DNA of 64,000 bases from Rhodococcoides corynebacterioides (GTDB lineage Bacteria > Actinomycetota > Actinomycetes > Mycobacteriales > Mycobacteriaceae): positions 372,001-436,000 of the forward strand of contig NZ_JABUBU010000001.1 in NCBI RefSeq assembly GCF_019834675.1, in the 5' to 3' direction. The notes under the pieces were generated by a model. The model saw only the letters and a program-made list of their open reading frames with translations, was not told the DNA's origin and ran no database searches. Position numbers and translations under genes: made by a program. Below are positions 34,285 through 43,109 of the stretch, piece by piece (position 1 is the stretch's first letter; the number at the start of each line of letters is the position of its first letter).

Positions 34285-35334
34285 ATGTACACCAAGGACG
34301 GCACCAGCTACTTCATCGTCGACGCGCACGTGGCGCTGTGGGACGCGCGACCGGAGAACCAACGCAACGTCCACGGAAAGCAGTTCATCGACTGCTTCTA
34401 CGACTATCACCGCAATCTGTCGCCGGACAGCGAGCTCTGGACGTACGAGGAGTACCTGTACCAGGGCGGTGAGCGGTTCATGAAGGACCTGTTCGAAGAC
34501 GGCTACGTCGATCACGCGATCTTCCAGCCGGCTCGGCTCGGGGAGTTCTACGTCGACGGTTTCGGGCAGACCGAGGAGGCGTGGGCACTCACGCAGGCCA
34601 ACCCCGGCAAGCTGACCTACAACCACAATTTCGATCCCCGCAACGGGGAGGCCGGGTTGGACCAGCTCCGCGCGGATGCGGAACGGTTCGGCCTGAAGGG
34701 CGTCAAGCTCTACACCGCCGAATGGCACGGCGACTCCCGCGGATACAAGCTCGACGACGACTGGACCCGCCGCTACCTCGAGGTGTGCCGGGAGGTCGGC
34801 ATCCGCAACATCCACGTACACAAGGGCCCGACCATCCGGCCGCTCGACCGGGACGCCTTCGACGTCGCGGACGTCGACCACATCGCCACCGACTTCACCG
34901 ATCTGAACTTCGTCGTCGAGCACTGCGGTCTGCCCCGCCTCGAAGACTTCTGCTGGATCGCCACCCAGGAGCCGAACGTGCACGCCGGTCTCGCCGTGGC
35001 GATGCCCTTCATGTTCACCCGCCCCAAGTACTTCGGGCAGATTCTCGGCGAGCTGCTCTACTGGGTGGGGGAGGACCGCATTCAGTTCTCCAGCGACTAC
35101 GCCCTGTGGACGCCCCGGTGGCTGGTCGAGAGCTTCGTCGACTTCGAGATCCCCGCGGAGCTCACCGAGTACCCGGCGCTGACCGAGAACCAGAAGCGCA
35201 AGATCCTGGGGCTGAACGCGGCTGCGATGTACGACATCGAGGTGCCGGCCCATCTGCGGGTCGCCGACGCGGACGAGACCGCGACAGGCCCCCGCGGCGC
35301 GGATCGCGTCGCCGACGACCTGGTGGGCGCATGA
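34285..35334 (+). CDS. Amidohydrolase-family protein of SDIMO (propane monooxygenase-type) operons
   Basis: A 349-residue metal-dependent hydrolase-fold protein. Recognisable stretches are FIVDAHVALWDARPENQRNVHGKQFIDCFYDYH, IRNIHVHKGPTIRPL, the ATDFTDLNFVVEHCGLPRLEDFCW segment and IQFSSDYALWTPRWLVE. This is the protein encoded directly after mimABCD/prmABCD in actinobacterial binuclear-iron monooxygenase operons; its exact role there is not established. The start is ATG 34285 after GGAAGGAAAG. It overlaps the next gene by ATGA. No monooxygenase subunit gene precedes it: the gene to its left is the divergent regulator. Confidence 0.9.
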   Translation: MYTKDGTSYFIVDAHVALWDARPENQRNVHGKQFIDCFYDYHRNLSPDSELWTYEEYLYQGGERFMKDLFEDGYVDHAIFQPARLGEFYVDGFGQTEEAWALTQANPGKLTYNHNFDPRNGEAGLDQLRADAERFGLKGVKLYTAEWHGDSRGYKLDDDWTRRYLEVCREVGIRNIHVHKGPTIRPLDRDAFDVADVDHIATDFTDLNFVVEHCGLPRLEDFCWIATQEPNVHAGLAVAMPFMFTRPKYFGQILGELLYWVGEDRIQFSSDYALWTPRWLVESFVDFEIPAELTEYPALTENQKRKILGLNAAAMYDIEVPAHLRVADADETATGPRGADRVADDLVGA

Positions 35335-36056
35335 CCGCGAACTCCCCGCGCACGGACTCTCGCCGGGCGGACGTGTGGCGGGCGCTGGACACGGTGATCG
35401 ACCCCGAACTCGACGAGCCCGTGACCGATCTCGACTTCGTGGCGTCGTTGGCGGTATCCGACGACGGCGACGTTACCGTCCACCTGCGCCTCCCCACGTC
35501 CTTCTGTGCGCCGAACTTCGCCTACCTCATGGCGTCGGACGCGAAAACGGCTCTGTCGGAGCTGGATTGGACACGATCGGTGTCGGTCGCGCTCGACGAC
35601 CACCACGATTCGGCGATCATCAACGCCGGCCTCGCGACGGACGCGGGCTACCGCGGAACGTTCGGTCACGAAGCCGAGGACGACTTGGAGGAGCTGCGAA
35701 CGATCTTCCGACGCAAGGCGCACGTGGCGGCGATGGAACGCAGCCTGACCGCCCTGATGGCGGCGCACCCGTGGCGCAGTCCGCAGGAGATGGCCACCGT
35801 CGTCCTCGGTGATCTGCCGCCGGGGCGCACCACGGACGAACTGCTGGACCGACGGTTGGCGATCGGCCTCTCGACCCGCCCCGACGCACCGGTCATGGTC
35901 GACCACCTGGGCGCGGGCTACGTCGGCCTCGACGTTCAACTGGCTCTGCGCCGCGCGCGGTCCACCCGCATCTCGATCGAAGGGAATGCGCATTTCTGCC
36001 GTGGCCTGCTTCGGACGCGGTACGACGACCCCGACCGCACCACCATCTCGGCCTGA
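35331..36056 (+). CDS. DUF59 (MIP18-like) iron-sulfur/metal-cluster assembly protein of SDIMO operons
   Basis: A 241-residue protein with a DUF59 domain in the first 100 residues (DTVIDPELDEPVTDLDFVASL and the conserved Cys in LPTSFCAPNFAYLMASDAK). It is followed by a C-terminal region specific to the monooxygenase-operon version. In these operons it is thought to help mature the hydroxylase diiron site or the reductase cluster. The start is ATG 35331 inside the stop of the amidohydrolase gene, so translation is coupled. Confidence 0.88.
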   Translation: MTANSPRTDSRRADVWRALDTVIDPELDEPVTDLDFVASLAVSDDGDVTVHLRLPTSFCAPNFAYLMASDAKTALSELDWTRSVSVALDDHHDSAIINAGLATDAGYRGTFGHEAEDDLEELRTIFRRKAHVAAMERSLTALMAAHPWRSPQEMATVVLGDLPPGRTTDELLDRRLAIGLSTRPDAPVMVDHLGAGYVGLDVQLALRRARSTRISIEGNAHFCRGLLRTRYDDPDRTTISA

Positions 36057-36090
36057 CTCAGGCCTCACTCCCGAGAGGACACACCTCACC

Positions 36091-37125
36091 ATGAGCTCGA
36101 TGCGCGCCGTACAGGTCGTGGGCTACCACGAGAAACTGCAGATGACGGAGTTGCCCGTACCCGAGCCGACGGGCCCGTTCGACGTGATCGTCCGGATCGG
36201 CGGGGCCGGTGTCTGCCGGACCGATCTACACATCCTCGAGGGGCAGTGGGCGGAGAAATCGCAGGTGACGCTGCCGTACACCATCGGTCACGAGAACGCC
36301 GGCTGGGTACACGCGGTGGGGTCCGCGGTCACGACCGTGGCCGAGGGCGACAAAGTGATCGTGCACCCGCTCATCACCTGCGGTTTCTGCCGCGCCTGCC
36401 GATCCGGTGACGACGTCCACTGCGAGCAGAACCAGTTCCCGGGCATCGACACCCACGGCGGGTACGCGGAATATCTCAGGACGTCGGCACGCAGCGTCGT
36501 GAAGATCGACGACTCGCTCGAACCCGCCGACGTCGCCGCCCTCGCGGACGCCGGACTGACCGCGTACCACGCCGTCGCCAAGGCCTCGCGCACTCTGACT
36601 CCGCGGGACCGTGTGGTCGTGATCGGGGCCGGTGGACTGGGGCACATCGGGATTCAGGTGCTGACGGCGCTCACCCCCGCCGAGATCGTGGTGGTCGACC
36701 GGAACCCGGACGCGGTGGCGTTGGCCGAGACCATCGGCGCGCACCACGGCGTCGTGGCGGACGGCGGCCAGGTGGAGGCCGTGCGTGACCTCACCGGCGG
36801 TGTCGGCGCCGAGGTGGTGATCGACTTCGTCGGCGAGGGCGGAGCGACCGCCGAGGGTGTCGCGATGCTGCGGCAGGCGGGCGACTACTACGTCGTCGGC
36901 TACGGCGAAAACATCGACGTCCCCACCATCGACATCGTCTCGGCCGAGCTGAACATCGTCGGTAACCTGGTCGGGTCCTACAACGACCTGTGCGACCTCA
37001 TGGCACTCGCTGCGCGCGGCGCGGTGGTGCTGCACACGGCGAAATACGCCCTCGACGATTTTCAATCCGCCATCGACGATCTCGACGCCGGCCGGGTCCG
37101 CGGCCGGGCCATTCTCACACCGTGA
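36091..37125 (+). CDS. Zinc-dependent medium-chain alcohol dehydrogenase of SDIMO operons
   Basis: A 344-residue MDR dehydrogenase. Catalytic Zn ligands are in GVCRTDLH and GHENAG; the structural Zn site is CGFCRACRSGDDVHC; the NAD motif is VVIGAGGLGHIG. This is the Adh that oxidises the alcohol made by propane/acetone-type monooxygenases in the mim/prm operons. The start is ATG 36091, 34 bases after the DUF59 gene. The usual next gene, a GroEL-like chaperonin, is not present. Confidence 0.92.
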   Translation: MSSMRAVQVVGYHEKLQMTELPVPEPTGPFDVIVRIGGAGVCRTDLHILEGQWAEKSQVTLPYTIGHENAGWVHAVGSAVTTVAEGDKVIVHPLITCGFCRACRSGDDVHCEQNQFPGIDTHGGYAEYLRTSARSVVKIDDSLEPADVAALADAGLTAYHAVAKASRTLTPRDRVVVIGAGGLGHIGIQVLTALTPAEIVVVDRNPDAVALAETIGAHHGVVADGGQVEAVRDLTGGVGAEVVIDFVGEGGATAEGVAMLRQAGDYYVVGYGENIDVPTIDIVSAELNIVGNLVGSYNDLCDLMALAARGAVVLHTAKYALDDFQSAIDDLDAGRVRGRAILTP

Positions 37126-37206
37126 CCGACTCGGCCGAGCGTCACGCCGGCCGCGAATCCCCTTCAGTCGAGAACAGCTCGGACACCGACCCCACAGGAG
37201 CGCCCC

Positions 37207-37530
37207 GTGATCTTCATCGTCGTCAAGTTCACCACCAAGCCCGACTGGACCGACCGCTGGCCGGACCACGTTGCCGAGTTCACCGCGGCCACCCGCGCCG
37301 AGGAGGGTTGCCTGTGGTTCGAGTGGTCGAAGAGCCTCGAGGAGCCGAACACGTACGTGCTCGTGGAGGCCTTCCGCGACGGTGAGGCCGGGGGTGCCCA
37401 CGTGAACAGCGATCACTTCCGGAAGGCGACCGAGGAGCTGCCGAAGGCGCTGGCGTCGACGCCGAAGATCATCAGCGAGTCCATCGAGGCCACCGGGTGG
37501 AACGAGATGGGCGAGATGACGGTCGAGTGA
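37207..37530 (+). CDS. Antibiotic biosynthesis monooxygenase (ABM)-domain protein, quinol monooxygenase-like
   Basis: A 107-residue single ABM domain: MIFIVVKFTTKPDWTDRWPDHVAEFTAATRAEEGCLWFEWSKSLEEPN, then YVLVEAFRDGEAGGAHVNSDHF. Such small dimeric ferredoxin-like-fold proteins act on quinols or protect against dicarbonyls, often without a cofactor. The start is GTG 37207 with AGGAG upstream. It is 81 bases after the alcohol dehydrogenase and ends at a very strong terminator, so it is probably the last gene of this operon. Confidence 0.85.
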   Translation: MIFIVVKFTTKPDWTDRWPDHVAEFTAATRAEEGCLWFEWSKSLEEPNTYVLVEAFRDGEAGGAHVNSDHFRKATEELPKALASTPKIISESIEATGWNEMGEMTVE

Positions 37531-37545
37531 GAACCGTTCCTCTTG

Positions 37546-37589
37546 CGCACACTGCCGTGGTTTCCCGTCGGGGGCCACGGCAGTGTGCG
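37546..37589 (+). terminator. Very long perfect hairpin terminator
   Basis: CGCACACTGCCGTGG pairs with CCACGGCAGTGTGCG, 15 perfect base pairs around a 14-base loop, 15 bases after the ABM stop. It is followed by TCATTCT. It closes the amidohydrolase-to-ABM operon and insulates the AceE-like gene. Confidence 0.85.
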
Positions 37590-37596
37590 TCATTCT

Positions 37597-37611
37597 GCGC
37601 AATCGTTGCGC
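37597..37611. promoter_or_regulatory. Inverted repeat and direct repeat upstream of the AceE-like gene
   Basis: GCGCAA-TCG-TTGCGC is a perfect 6-base inverted repeat 79 bases before the start. The nine-mer TTCTGCGCA occurs at 37593-37601 and again at 37657-37665. Repeated sites close to the start suggest regulator binding; no dedicated regulator gene is adjacent. Confidence 0.4.
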
Positions 37612-37690
37612 GCACTGTTGTTCCTACTGGCCGGTAATGATCGACTGAGGATCGCGTTCTGCGCAGGCCGTACACGATCAGGGGGTTGGG

Positions 37691-40093
37691 ATGACGGACA
37701 CGATGGACACGACGGACGCGAGCAGCGCGATCGAGGTGCGGGCGCGGCCGGGGGTGGCCTCGCCCGAGCGCGACGTGCTGCGGGACGTCGAGGACTCCGT
37801 GCTGTGGATCGCCACCGCGATGATCCACCACGCCAACCGGGTTCGTCCGAATCCCTCGGGCATGAAAGTCGGCGGCCACCAGGCGTCCAGCGCGTCGTTG
37901 GTGACCATCATGACCGAGCTGTGGTTCGAGCAACTGCGCCCCGAGGACCGCGTCTCGGTCAAGCCCCACGCGTCGCCCGTCCTGCACGCGATCAACTACC
38001 TGCTCGGTGAGCTCGACCAGCGCTACCTGACCACGCTGCGCGAGTTCGGCGGGCTGCAGTCCTACCCGAGCCGGGCGAAGGACCCCGATCCGGTGGACTA
38101 CTCCACGGGCTCGGTCGGCATCGGTGCCACCGCACCGATCTGGGGCGCCATGGCGCGGCGCTACGTCGACACCGCGTTCGGCGGACCGGACACCGTGAGC
38201 CACGACGTGCCCGCGACCGGCCGTCAGTACTCACTGGTCGGCGACGCGGAACTGGACGAGGGCGCGGTCTGGGAAGCCATTCTCGACCCGGCCGTGGCCG
38301 AGCTGGGCGAGATCGTGTGGATCGTCGACCTCAACCGCCAGTCGCTTGACCGAGTGGTGCCCAACATCGCCGCCGGGCGCCTGGAAGCGATGTTCGGGGC
38401 CGCGGGGTGGCAGGTGCTCACCGTGGCGTTCGGCGCGCTGCTCGAGGCGCTGTTCACCCGCCCCGGCGGCGACGCCCTGCGCCGCCGCATCGTCGGCATG
38501 TCCAATCCCGAGTACCAGCGTCTCCTGCGGTGCGACGCCGACGAACTGCGCTCCCGACTGCCCGGCGAGGGCGCGGACGGCGAGGCGATCTCGGCGCTGG
38601 TCGCGGACGTGGACGACGCCGAGCTGGTGCGGGCGTTCCGCAACCTCGGTGGCCACGATCTCGACGCGTTGCGGAACGCCTTCGACGCGATCGACGACAC
38701 CCGCCCGACGGTGATCATCGCCTACACCATCAAGGGCCACCGCCTCCCGACCGAGGGGCATCCGCAGAACCACTCGGCGCTGCTCACCGTCGAGCAGTTC
38801 GAGGATCTCGCGGCGGAGCTCGGCCGGGACCCGCAGAATCCCTGGACGCGCCCCGACGCCGACTCCGGCGCCGGGCGGCTGTGTGCCGACACCGCCGGTC
38901 GACTGCGACGGACGCCGGTGTCGGCCGCGGCCCCGCCGACCGTGCCGGCGGACTTCGGCCGCACTCCGGCGGGGACGTCGACGACCCAGGCCGCACTGGG
39001 CCGAACGCTGTTGGACCTCACCCGATCCGCGCCGGACGCCGCCGCGCGCGTGGTGACCGTCAGTCCCGACGTCAGCAGCACCACCAACCTCGCGGGGTGG
39101 CTGAACAAGGTGGGCGTCTGGTCCCCGCAGGAACGTCGGGACTGGTTCGCCGACGACCCCGAGACGATCATGCACTGGCGCGAGAAGCCGACCGGTCAGC
39201 ACATGGAACTCGGCATCGCCGAGACCAACCTGGTGGGACTGATCGGCGAGCTCGGCGCGACGTGGAGCCGTTGGGGGCAACCGCTGTTCCCCATCGGCGT
39301 GCTGTACGACCCCTTCGTCGAGCGCGCTCTCGAACCGTGGTCGTACGGCATCTACGCCGGTGGGCAGTCGATTCTGGTGGGCACGCCGTCCGGTGTCACC
39401 CTCGCCGCCGAAGGTGGTGCGCACCAGTCGATCACGACTCCGTCCGTCGGCCTGGAGCAGCCCGGGTGCGTGTCCTGGGAGCCGGCCTTCGCCGTCGACG
39501 TGGAATGGACGCTGCTCGCCTCGATGGCGCAGCTCGGCCGTCCCGACGGCACCTCGTCGTACCTCCGTCTGTCGACCCGTCCGGTCGATCAGTCGCTCGC
39601 CGCGGTGCCGACGGATCCGGCCGCCCGCGAGCGCCGACGTCGGCACGTCGTGGCGGGTGCCTACCTGTTGCGCCGAGCCGAGCGCCCGGCGGTCACCCTG
39701 GTGGGCATGGGCGCCCTCATGACCGAGACGCTCGCGGCCGCGGATCGCTTGGCCGACCTCGGCATCGACGCCGACGTCGTCTGCGTCACGAGCCCCGGCC
39801 TGCTGTTCGAGGCGGTGCAGGCCCGCCGAGGGGTCCAGGACGGATCGTCCTGGATTCTCGATCGGGTGTTCCCGGCGGATCGCGCCGTGCCGATGGTGAC
39901 CGTGCTCGACGGGCACCCGCACACGCTGGCCTTCCTCGCGACCGTCAACCGCGTCGAGTCGATCTCGTTGGGCGTCAGCCGGTTCGGTCAGGTCGGCTCG
40001 CTCGACGAGGTCTACCGCTGGCACGGCATCGACACCGACTCCGTGGTGCGCGCGGCCCTCGACCTGGTGGGCGACGAACCCGGGCGGTCCTGA
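37691..40093 (+). CDS. AceE-like thiamine-diphosphate E1 (pyruvate dehydrogenase E1/transketolase-like), short form
   Basis: An 800-residue homologue of homodimeric pyruvate dehydrogenase E1, about 90 residues shorter than typical AceE. The N-terminal third has LWIATAMIHHANRVRPNPSG, KVGGHQASSASLVTIMTELWF, RVSVKPHASPVLHAI and STGSVGIGATAPIW. The thiamine-diphosphate site is GDAELDEG and LNRQSLD. The second domain has the activating Glu in GQHMELGIAETNL and GGAHQSITTPS. There are no E2/E3 genes nearby, so it may act alone or serve another ketoacid. The start is ATG 37691 after GGGGGTTGGG. Confidence 0.85.
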   Translation: MTDTMDTTDASSAIEVRARPGVASPERDVLRDVEDSVLWIATAMIHHANRVRPNPSGMKVGGHQASSASLVTIMTELWFEQLRPEDRVSVKPHASPVLHAINYLLGELDQRYLTTLREFGGLQSYPSRAKDPDPVDYSTGSVGIGATAPIWGAMARRYVDTAFGGPDTVSHDVPATGRQYSLVGDAELDEGAVWEAILDPAVAELGEIVWIVDLNRQSLDRVVPNIAAGRLEAMFGAAGWQVLTVAFGALLEALFTRPGGDALRRRIVGMSNPEYQRLLRCDADELRSRLPGEGADGEAISALVADVDDAELVRAFRNLGGHDLDALRNAFDAIDDTRPTVIIAYTIKGHRLPTEGHPQNHSALLTVEQFEDLAAELGRDPQNPWTRPDADSGAGRLCADTAGRLRRTPVSAAAPPTVPADFGRTPAGTSTTQAALGRTLLDLTRSAPDAAARVVTVSPDVSSTTNLAGWLNKVGVWSPQERRDWFADDPETIMHWREKPTGQHMELGIAETNLVGLIGELGATWSRWGQPLFPIGVLYDPFVERALEPWSYGIYAGGQSILVGTPSGVTLAAEGGAHQSITTPSVGLEQPGCVSWEPAFAVDVEWTLLASMAQLGRPDGTSSYLRLSTRPVDQSLAAVPTDPAARERRRRHVVAGAYLLRRAERPAVTLVGMGALMTETLAAADRLADLGIDADVVCVTSPGLLFEAVQARRGVQDGSSWILDRVFPADRAVPMVTVLDGHPHTLAFLATVNRVESISLGVSRFGQVGSLDEVYRWHGIDTDSVVRAALDLVGDEPGRS

Positions 40094-40094
40094 T

Positions 40095-41342
40095 TCAGGA
40101 GTGATCGGCGCGCAGCGCCACTGCCGCCCATCCCGCCGCGATCACGGCGAGGGCGGCGACGTACAGAGCCATCGGGGTCCAGCCGGCGGTCTGGAACACC
40201 AGACCGCCGGTCCACCCGATCACCGACGAACCGGCGTAGTAGAAGAGGTTGTAGAGCGATCCGGACTGGGCGCGGCCCACCGTCGCGCGATGGCCCGTCC
40301 AGCCCGACGCGATGGCGTGTGCGGCGAAGAAGCCGACGGTGAACACGACGAGCCCGGTGAGGATCACCGCGAGCGAGGACGCCGCGGTGAGGGCGACACC
40401 GGCGATCATGACGGCCGTGGATCCCGCGAGCACCGCGCGTCGCCCGAGGCGGCCGGCGAGTTGCCCGGCGACCCGCGAGGACACAGTGCCGGACAGGTAG
40501 GCCACGAAGAGCAGACCGATGACCGACTGAGGAAGTCCGAACGGCGGCGCCTCGAGCCGGAACCCGAGGTAGTTGTAGACGGTGACGAATCCGCCCATGA
40601 GCAGGAACGCCTGCCCGTAGAGCGCGAGCATGCCGCGGTCGGCCAGGTTGGCCCGGATCTTGTCCCACAGTCGGGTGTCGTCGTCGCGGGCGGGAAGCGG
40701 CCGACGCGGTTGCGGCGCGAGCGCGAGGAACGCCGCTGCCGCGGCCGCCGCCATGACCGAGACGGTGAGAGTGCCGAGACGCCAGTCGGTGTGTTCGGCG
40801 ATGGGTGCGGCCACCACCCGGCCGAGCAGCCCCCCGATCGTGGTGCCGGACACGTAGGTGGCCGCGGCCACCGCGGTGTGACGGCGGTGCACTTCTTCCG
40901 AGACGTAGGCGATGGCGATGGCGGGCAGCCCGCCGAGAGCCATCCCCTCGAGGAAGCGGACGCCGAGCAGCATCGGCAACGAGGGGGACAGGGGGACGAT
41001 CAGGCCGAGTACGGTCGCGGCGACGACGGACAGGCTCATCGCGCGGACTCGGCCGAGGCGGTCGGCGACCACCGACCAGGGCAACACCGAGACCGCGACA
41101 CCGACCGTCGCGAAGCCGACCGCCAGCGACGACTGCGACGGGGTGATGCCGAGATCGGACGCGATCAGCGGCAGGATGCCCTGGACCGAGTAGAGCTGGG
41201 CGAAGGTGGCGATACCGGCCGCGAGCAGCGAGACCACGAGACGTCGGTAGGCGCGCGAGCCCCGCGGGTGCCCGTCCCACTCCTGGTCTCGGTCCTGGTC
41301 CCGGTCCGCCGCGGTCGGGGGGAGCGTCGTCCGTTCGGTCAC
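40095..41342 (-). CDS. MFS transporter (YnfM/YdhP-like sugar-efflux type)
   Basis: A 415-residue, 12-helix transporter. Motifs include FAQLYSVQGILPLIASDLGITPSQSSLAVGFATVG, SVVADRLGRVRAMSLS and LEGMALGGLPAIAIAYVSEEV, which match the YnfM-like arabinose-efflux group. The start is GTG 41342. It is divergent from the LysR gene across 83 bases, the usual layout for this group, in which the LysR protein controls the transporter. Its 3' end is 1 base from the AceE-like gene stop, convergent. Confidence 0.88.
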   Translation of the reverse strand: MTERTTLPPTAADRDQDRDQEWDGHPRGSRAYRRLVVSLLAAGIATFAQLYSVQGILPLIASDLGITPSQSSLAVGFATVGVAVSVLPWSVVADRLGRVRAMSLSVVAATVLGLIVPLSPSLPMLLGVRFLEGMALGGLPAIAIAYVSEEVHRRHTAVAAATYVSGTTIGGLLGRVVAAPIAEHTDWRLGTLTVSVMAAAAAAAFLALAPQPRRPLPARDDDTRLWDKIRANLADRGMLALYGQAFLLMGGFVTVYNYLGFRLEAPPFGLPQSVIGLLFVAYLSGTVSSRVAGQLAGRLGRRAVLAGSTAVMIAGVALTAASSLAVILTGLVVFTVGFFAAHAIASGWTGHRATVGRAQSGSLYNLFYYAGSSVIGWTGGLVFQTAGWTPMALYVAALAVIAAGWAAVALRADHS

Positions 41343-41425
41343 GTCACTCGACGGTAGGCATCACGAACGCATACGTCCAATGCATGAATGATCGGTAACC
41401 CATTCGTTCGCGTACGGTGAGGTCG

Positions 41426-42340
41426 ATGAGGACCGAGATCGATGCACTCCTCCCGCTCGTGCGTACGGTGCTCGCCGTCGCCGAGACCGAACACGTCACC
41501 GACGCCGCCCACCTCCTCGGGATTCCGCAACCCACCGTGAGCCGCCACCTCGCGCGGGCCGGCTCCGCGCTGGGGGTCGACCTGGTCGAACGGCGCGGCC
41601 GTGGCATCGCGCTGACGCCTGCCGGTCACGTGCTGGTGCCCTACCTTGCCCGCGCGGTCCGCGAGATCGAGACCGGCCTCGACGCGATGGCCGACGAGGA
41701 CGCGCGTGTGCGAGGGCGGGTGGCCATCGCGTTCCAGAACACCCTCGGTGAGCGGGTGGTCCCCCGCCTCATCGAGCGGTTCAGACGGGACCGTTCGGGT
41801 GTCACGGTGGAGCTGGACCAGGGTGCCCGTGATCGTTGCCTGGCCCGACTCGATCGAGGCGAGAGCGACGTCGCGTTCGTCGCGCTCGGCGACGAGCACC
41901 GTGACCGATCGACGGAGCTGTTCTCCGAACGTCTCGTCCTGGCGGTTCCCGCCGGGCACCGCCTCGCCGATCGCCCCGACGTTCCGCGCGCCGTGGCCGA
42001 CGTCGCGGACGAGCCGTGGGTCACGATGGCCCACGGATACGGCATTCGATCCGTGCACGAACTCCTGTGGCGCGCTGCGGGGAGTACTCCCGCCATCGCC
42101 TTCCAGGGACAGGACATCCACACCGTCCGGGGGCTGGTCGGTGCCGGCCTGGGCGTCAGTGTGCTTCCGCCCGAGGTTCGCCCGTCGGAACCGGTGCAGG
42201 CGCACACCGTCGATCTGCCGTTGTCGGACGCCCACGCCGAACGTCGGATCGGGATGGTCTGGTCCGACCGCGTCCTGCCGCCGCAGGCCGCCGCGTTTCG
42301 TGATCTGGTGATCAGCGAGGGGCGTGCGGTGCTGCGGTGA
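41426..42340 (+). CDS. LysR-family regulator of the divergent MFS transporter
   Basis: A 304-residue LysR protein. The helix-turn-helix is HVTDAAHLLGIPQPTVSRHLARAGSALGVDLVERRGRGIALTPAG; the effector domain follows, with VRGLVGAGLGVSVLPPEV near the C-terminus. The start is ATG 41426 (GTG 41417 possible). It is divergent from the MFS gene. Its last 29 bases overlap the 3' end of the dioxygenase gene of the mycosporine operon, so the two transcripts converge. Confidence 0.9.
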   Translation: MRTEIDALLPLVRTVLAVAETEHVTDAAHLLGIPQPTVSRHLARAGSALGVDLVERRGRGIALTPAGHVLVPYLARAVREIETGLDAMADEDARVRGRVAIAFQNTLGERVVPRLIERFRRDRSGVTVELDQGARDRCLARLDRGESDVAFVALGDEHRDRSTELFSERLVLAVPAGHRLADRPDVPRAVADVADEPWVTMAHGYGIRSVHELLWRAAGSTPAIAFQGQDIHTVRGLVGAGLGVSVLPPEVRPSEPVQAHTVDLPLSDAHAERRIGMVWSDRVLPPQAAAFRDLVISEGRAVLR

Positions 42341-43109
42341 GGCGGCCGTCGGTGGCCATGCCCCGATGCATCGTGCGCTCGCCGACCACACCGGAGTGGT
42401 CCGCGCGGTGCATGACGCACCGGTTGTCCCACAGCACGACGTCGCCGGGCCGCCAGGAATGACGGTGCACGTTCTCGTCGGCCGTCGAGTGCTCGTAGAG
42501 CCGCGCCACGGTTTCCGCGGTCTCGTCCGCCGACAGCCCGCTGATCGCGGCGCACCGCTTCGGCGTGGACAGGAACAGCGACGACCGACCCGTGATCGGA
42601 TGCACCGTCACCACGGGATGCTCGGCGGACGTCTCCGCGTCGTCCGGGAGGTCGAGACCGGTGACGACGTGCGTCATCGTTCGCGTCGCCAGGTCCGCAC
42701 GCAGGCCCTCCGGCAGGGTGTCCCAGGCTCGGTACTGATTGCTGAACAGCGTCTGTCCGCCGGACTCGGGCACCGTGACCGCCCGCAGCGCCGTGTACGC
42801 GGGCGGGTCGGCGACGTAACTGGTGTCGACGTGGAAAGTCGACGTCGGGGCGGTGGTCCGGCCGGCGTTGGTGATGACGTTGAGATCCGGGTGACCGTCC
42901 ACCGGCGTCTCGCCCTGCGTGAACACCGGCGCGCCGAGACGTCGGAGGAACTCTTCGAAGTCGCTGTCGTCGATTTCCTGATCGCGGAACACCACCACGC
43001 CGTGTTCGGCCGCGAGGTGACGGACCTCGTCGATCCGGTAGTCGGTGAGGTCCTGGATGCGGGCGTCGCTGACGTCCACCCCCACGGGGTCGAGTGCGGT
43101 GGCCTTCAT
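42312..43109 (-). CDS. TauD/TfdA-family Fe(II)/2-oxoglutarate dioxygenase, last gene of the mycosporine operon
   Basis: A 265-residue dioxygenase. Fe ligands are His93 and Asp95 (FHVDTSYV) and His234 (WDNRCVMHRAD); Arg249 in MHRGM would bind 2-oxoglutarate. It belongs to TauD/TfdA, not to the phytanoyl-CoA-hydroxylase-like group of cyanobacterial MysH, which turns two-amino-acid mycosporines into palythines. The start is ATG 43109, sharing ATGA with the mysD stop, so it is translated with mysD. This strongly suggests it tailors the mycosporine product, perhaps by oxidative removal of part of an amino-acid side chain. The substrate is inferred from context only. Confidence 0.92.
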   Translation of the reverse strand: MKATALDPVGVDVSDARIQDLTDYRIDEVRHLAAEHGVVVFRDQEIDDSDFEEFLRRLGAPVFTQGETPVDGHPDLNVITNAGRTTAPTSTFHVDTSYVADPPAYTALRAVTVPESGGQTLFSNQYRAWDTLPEGLRADLATRTMTHVVTGLDLPDDAETSAEHPVVTVHPITGRSSLFLSTPKRCAAISGLSADETAETVARLYEHSTADENVHRHSWRPGDVVLWDNRCVMHRADHSGVVGERTMHRGMATDGRLTAAPHAPR

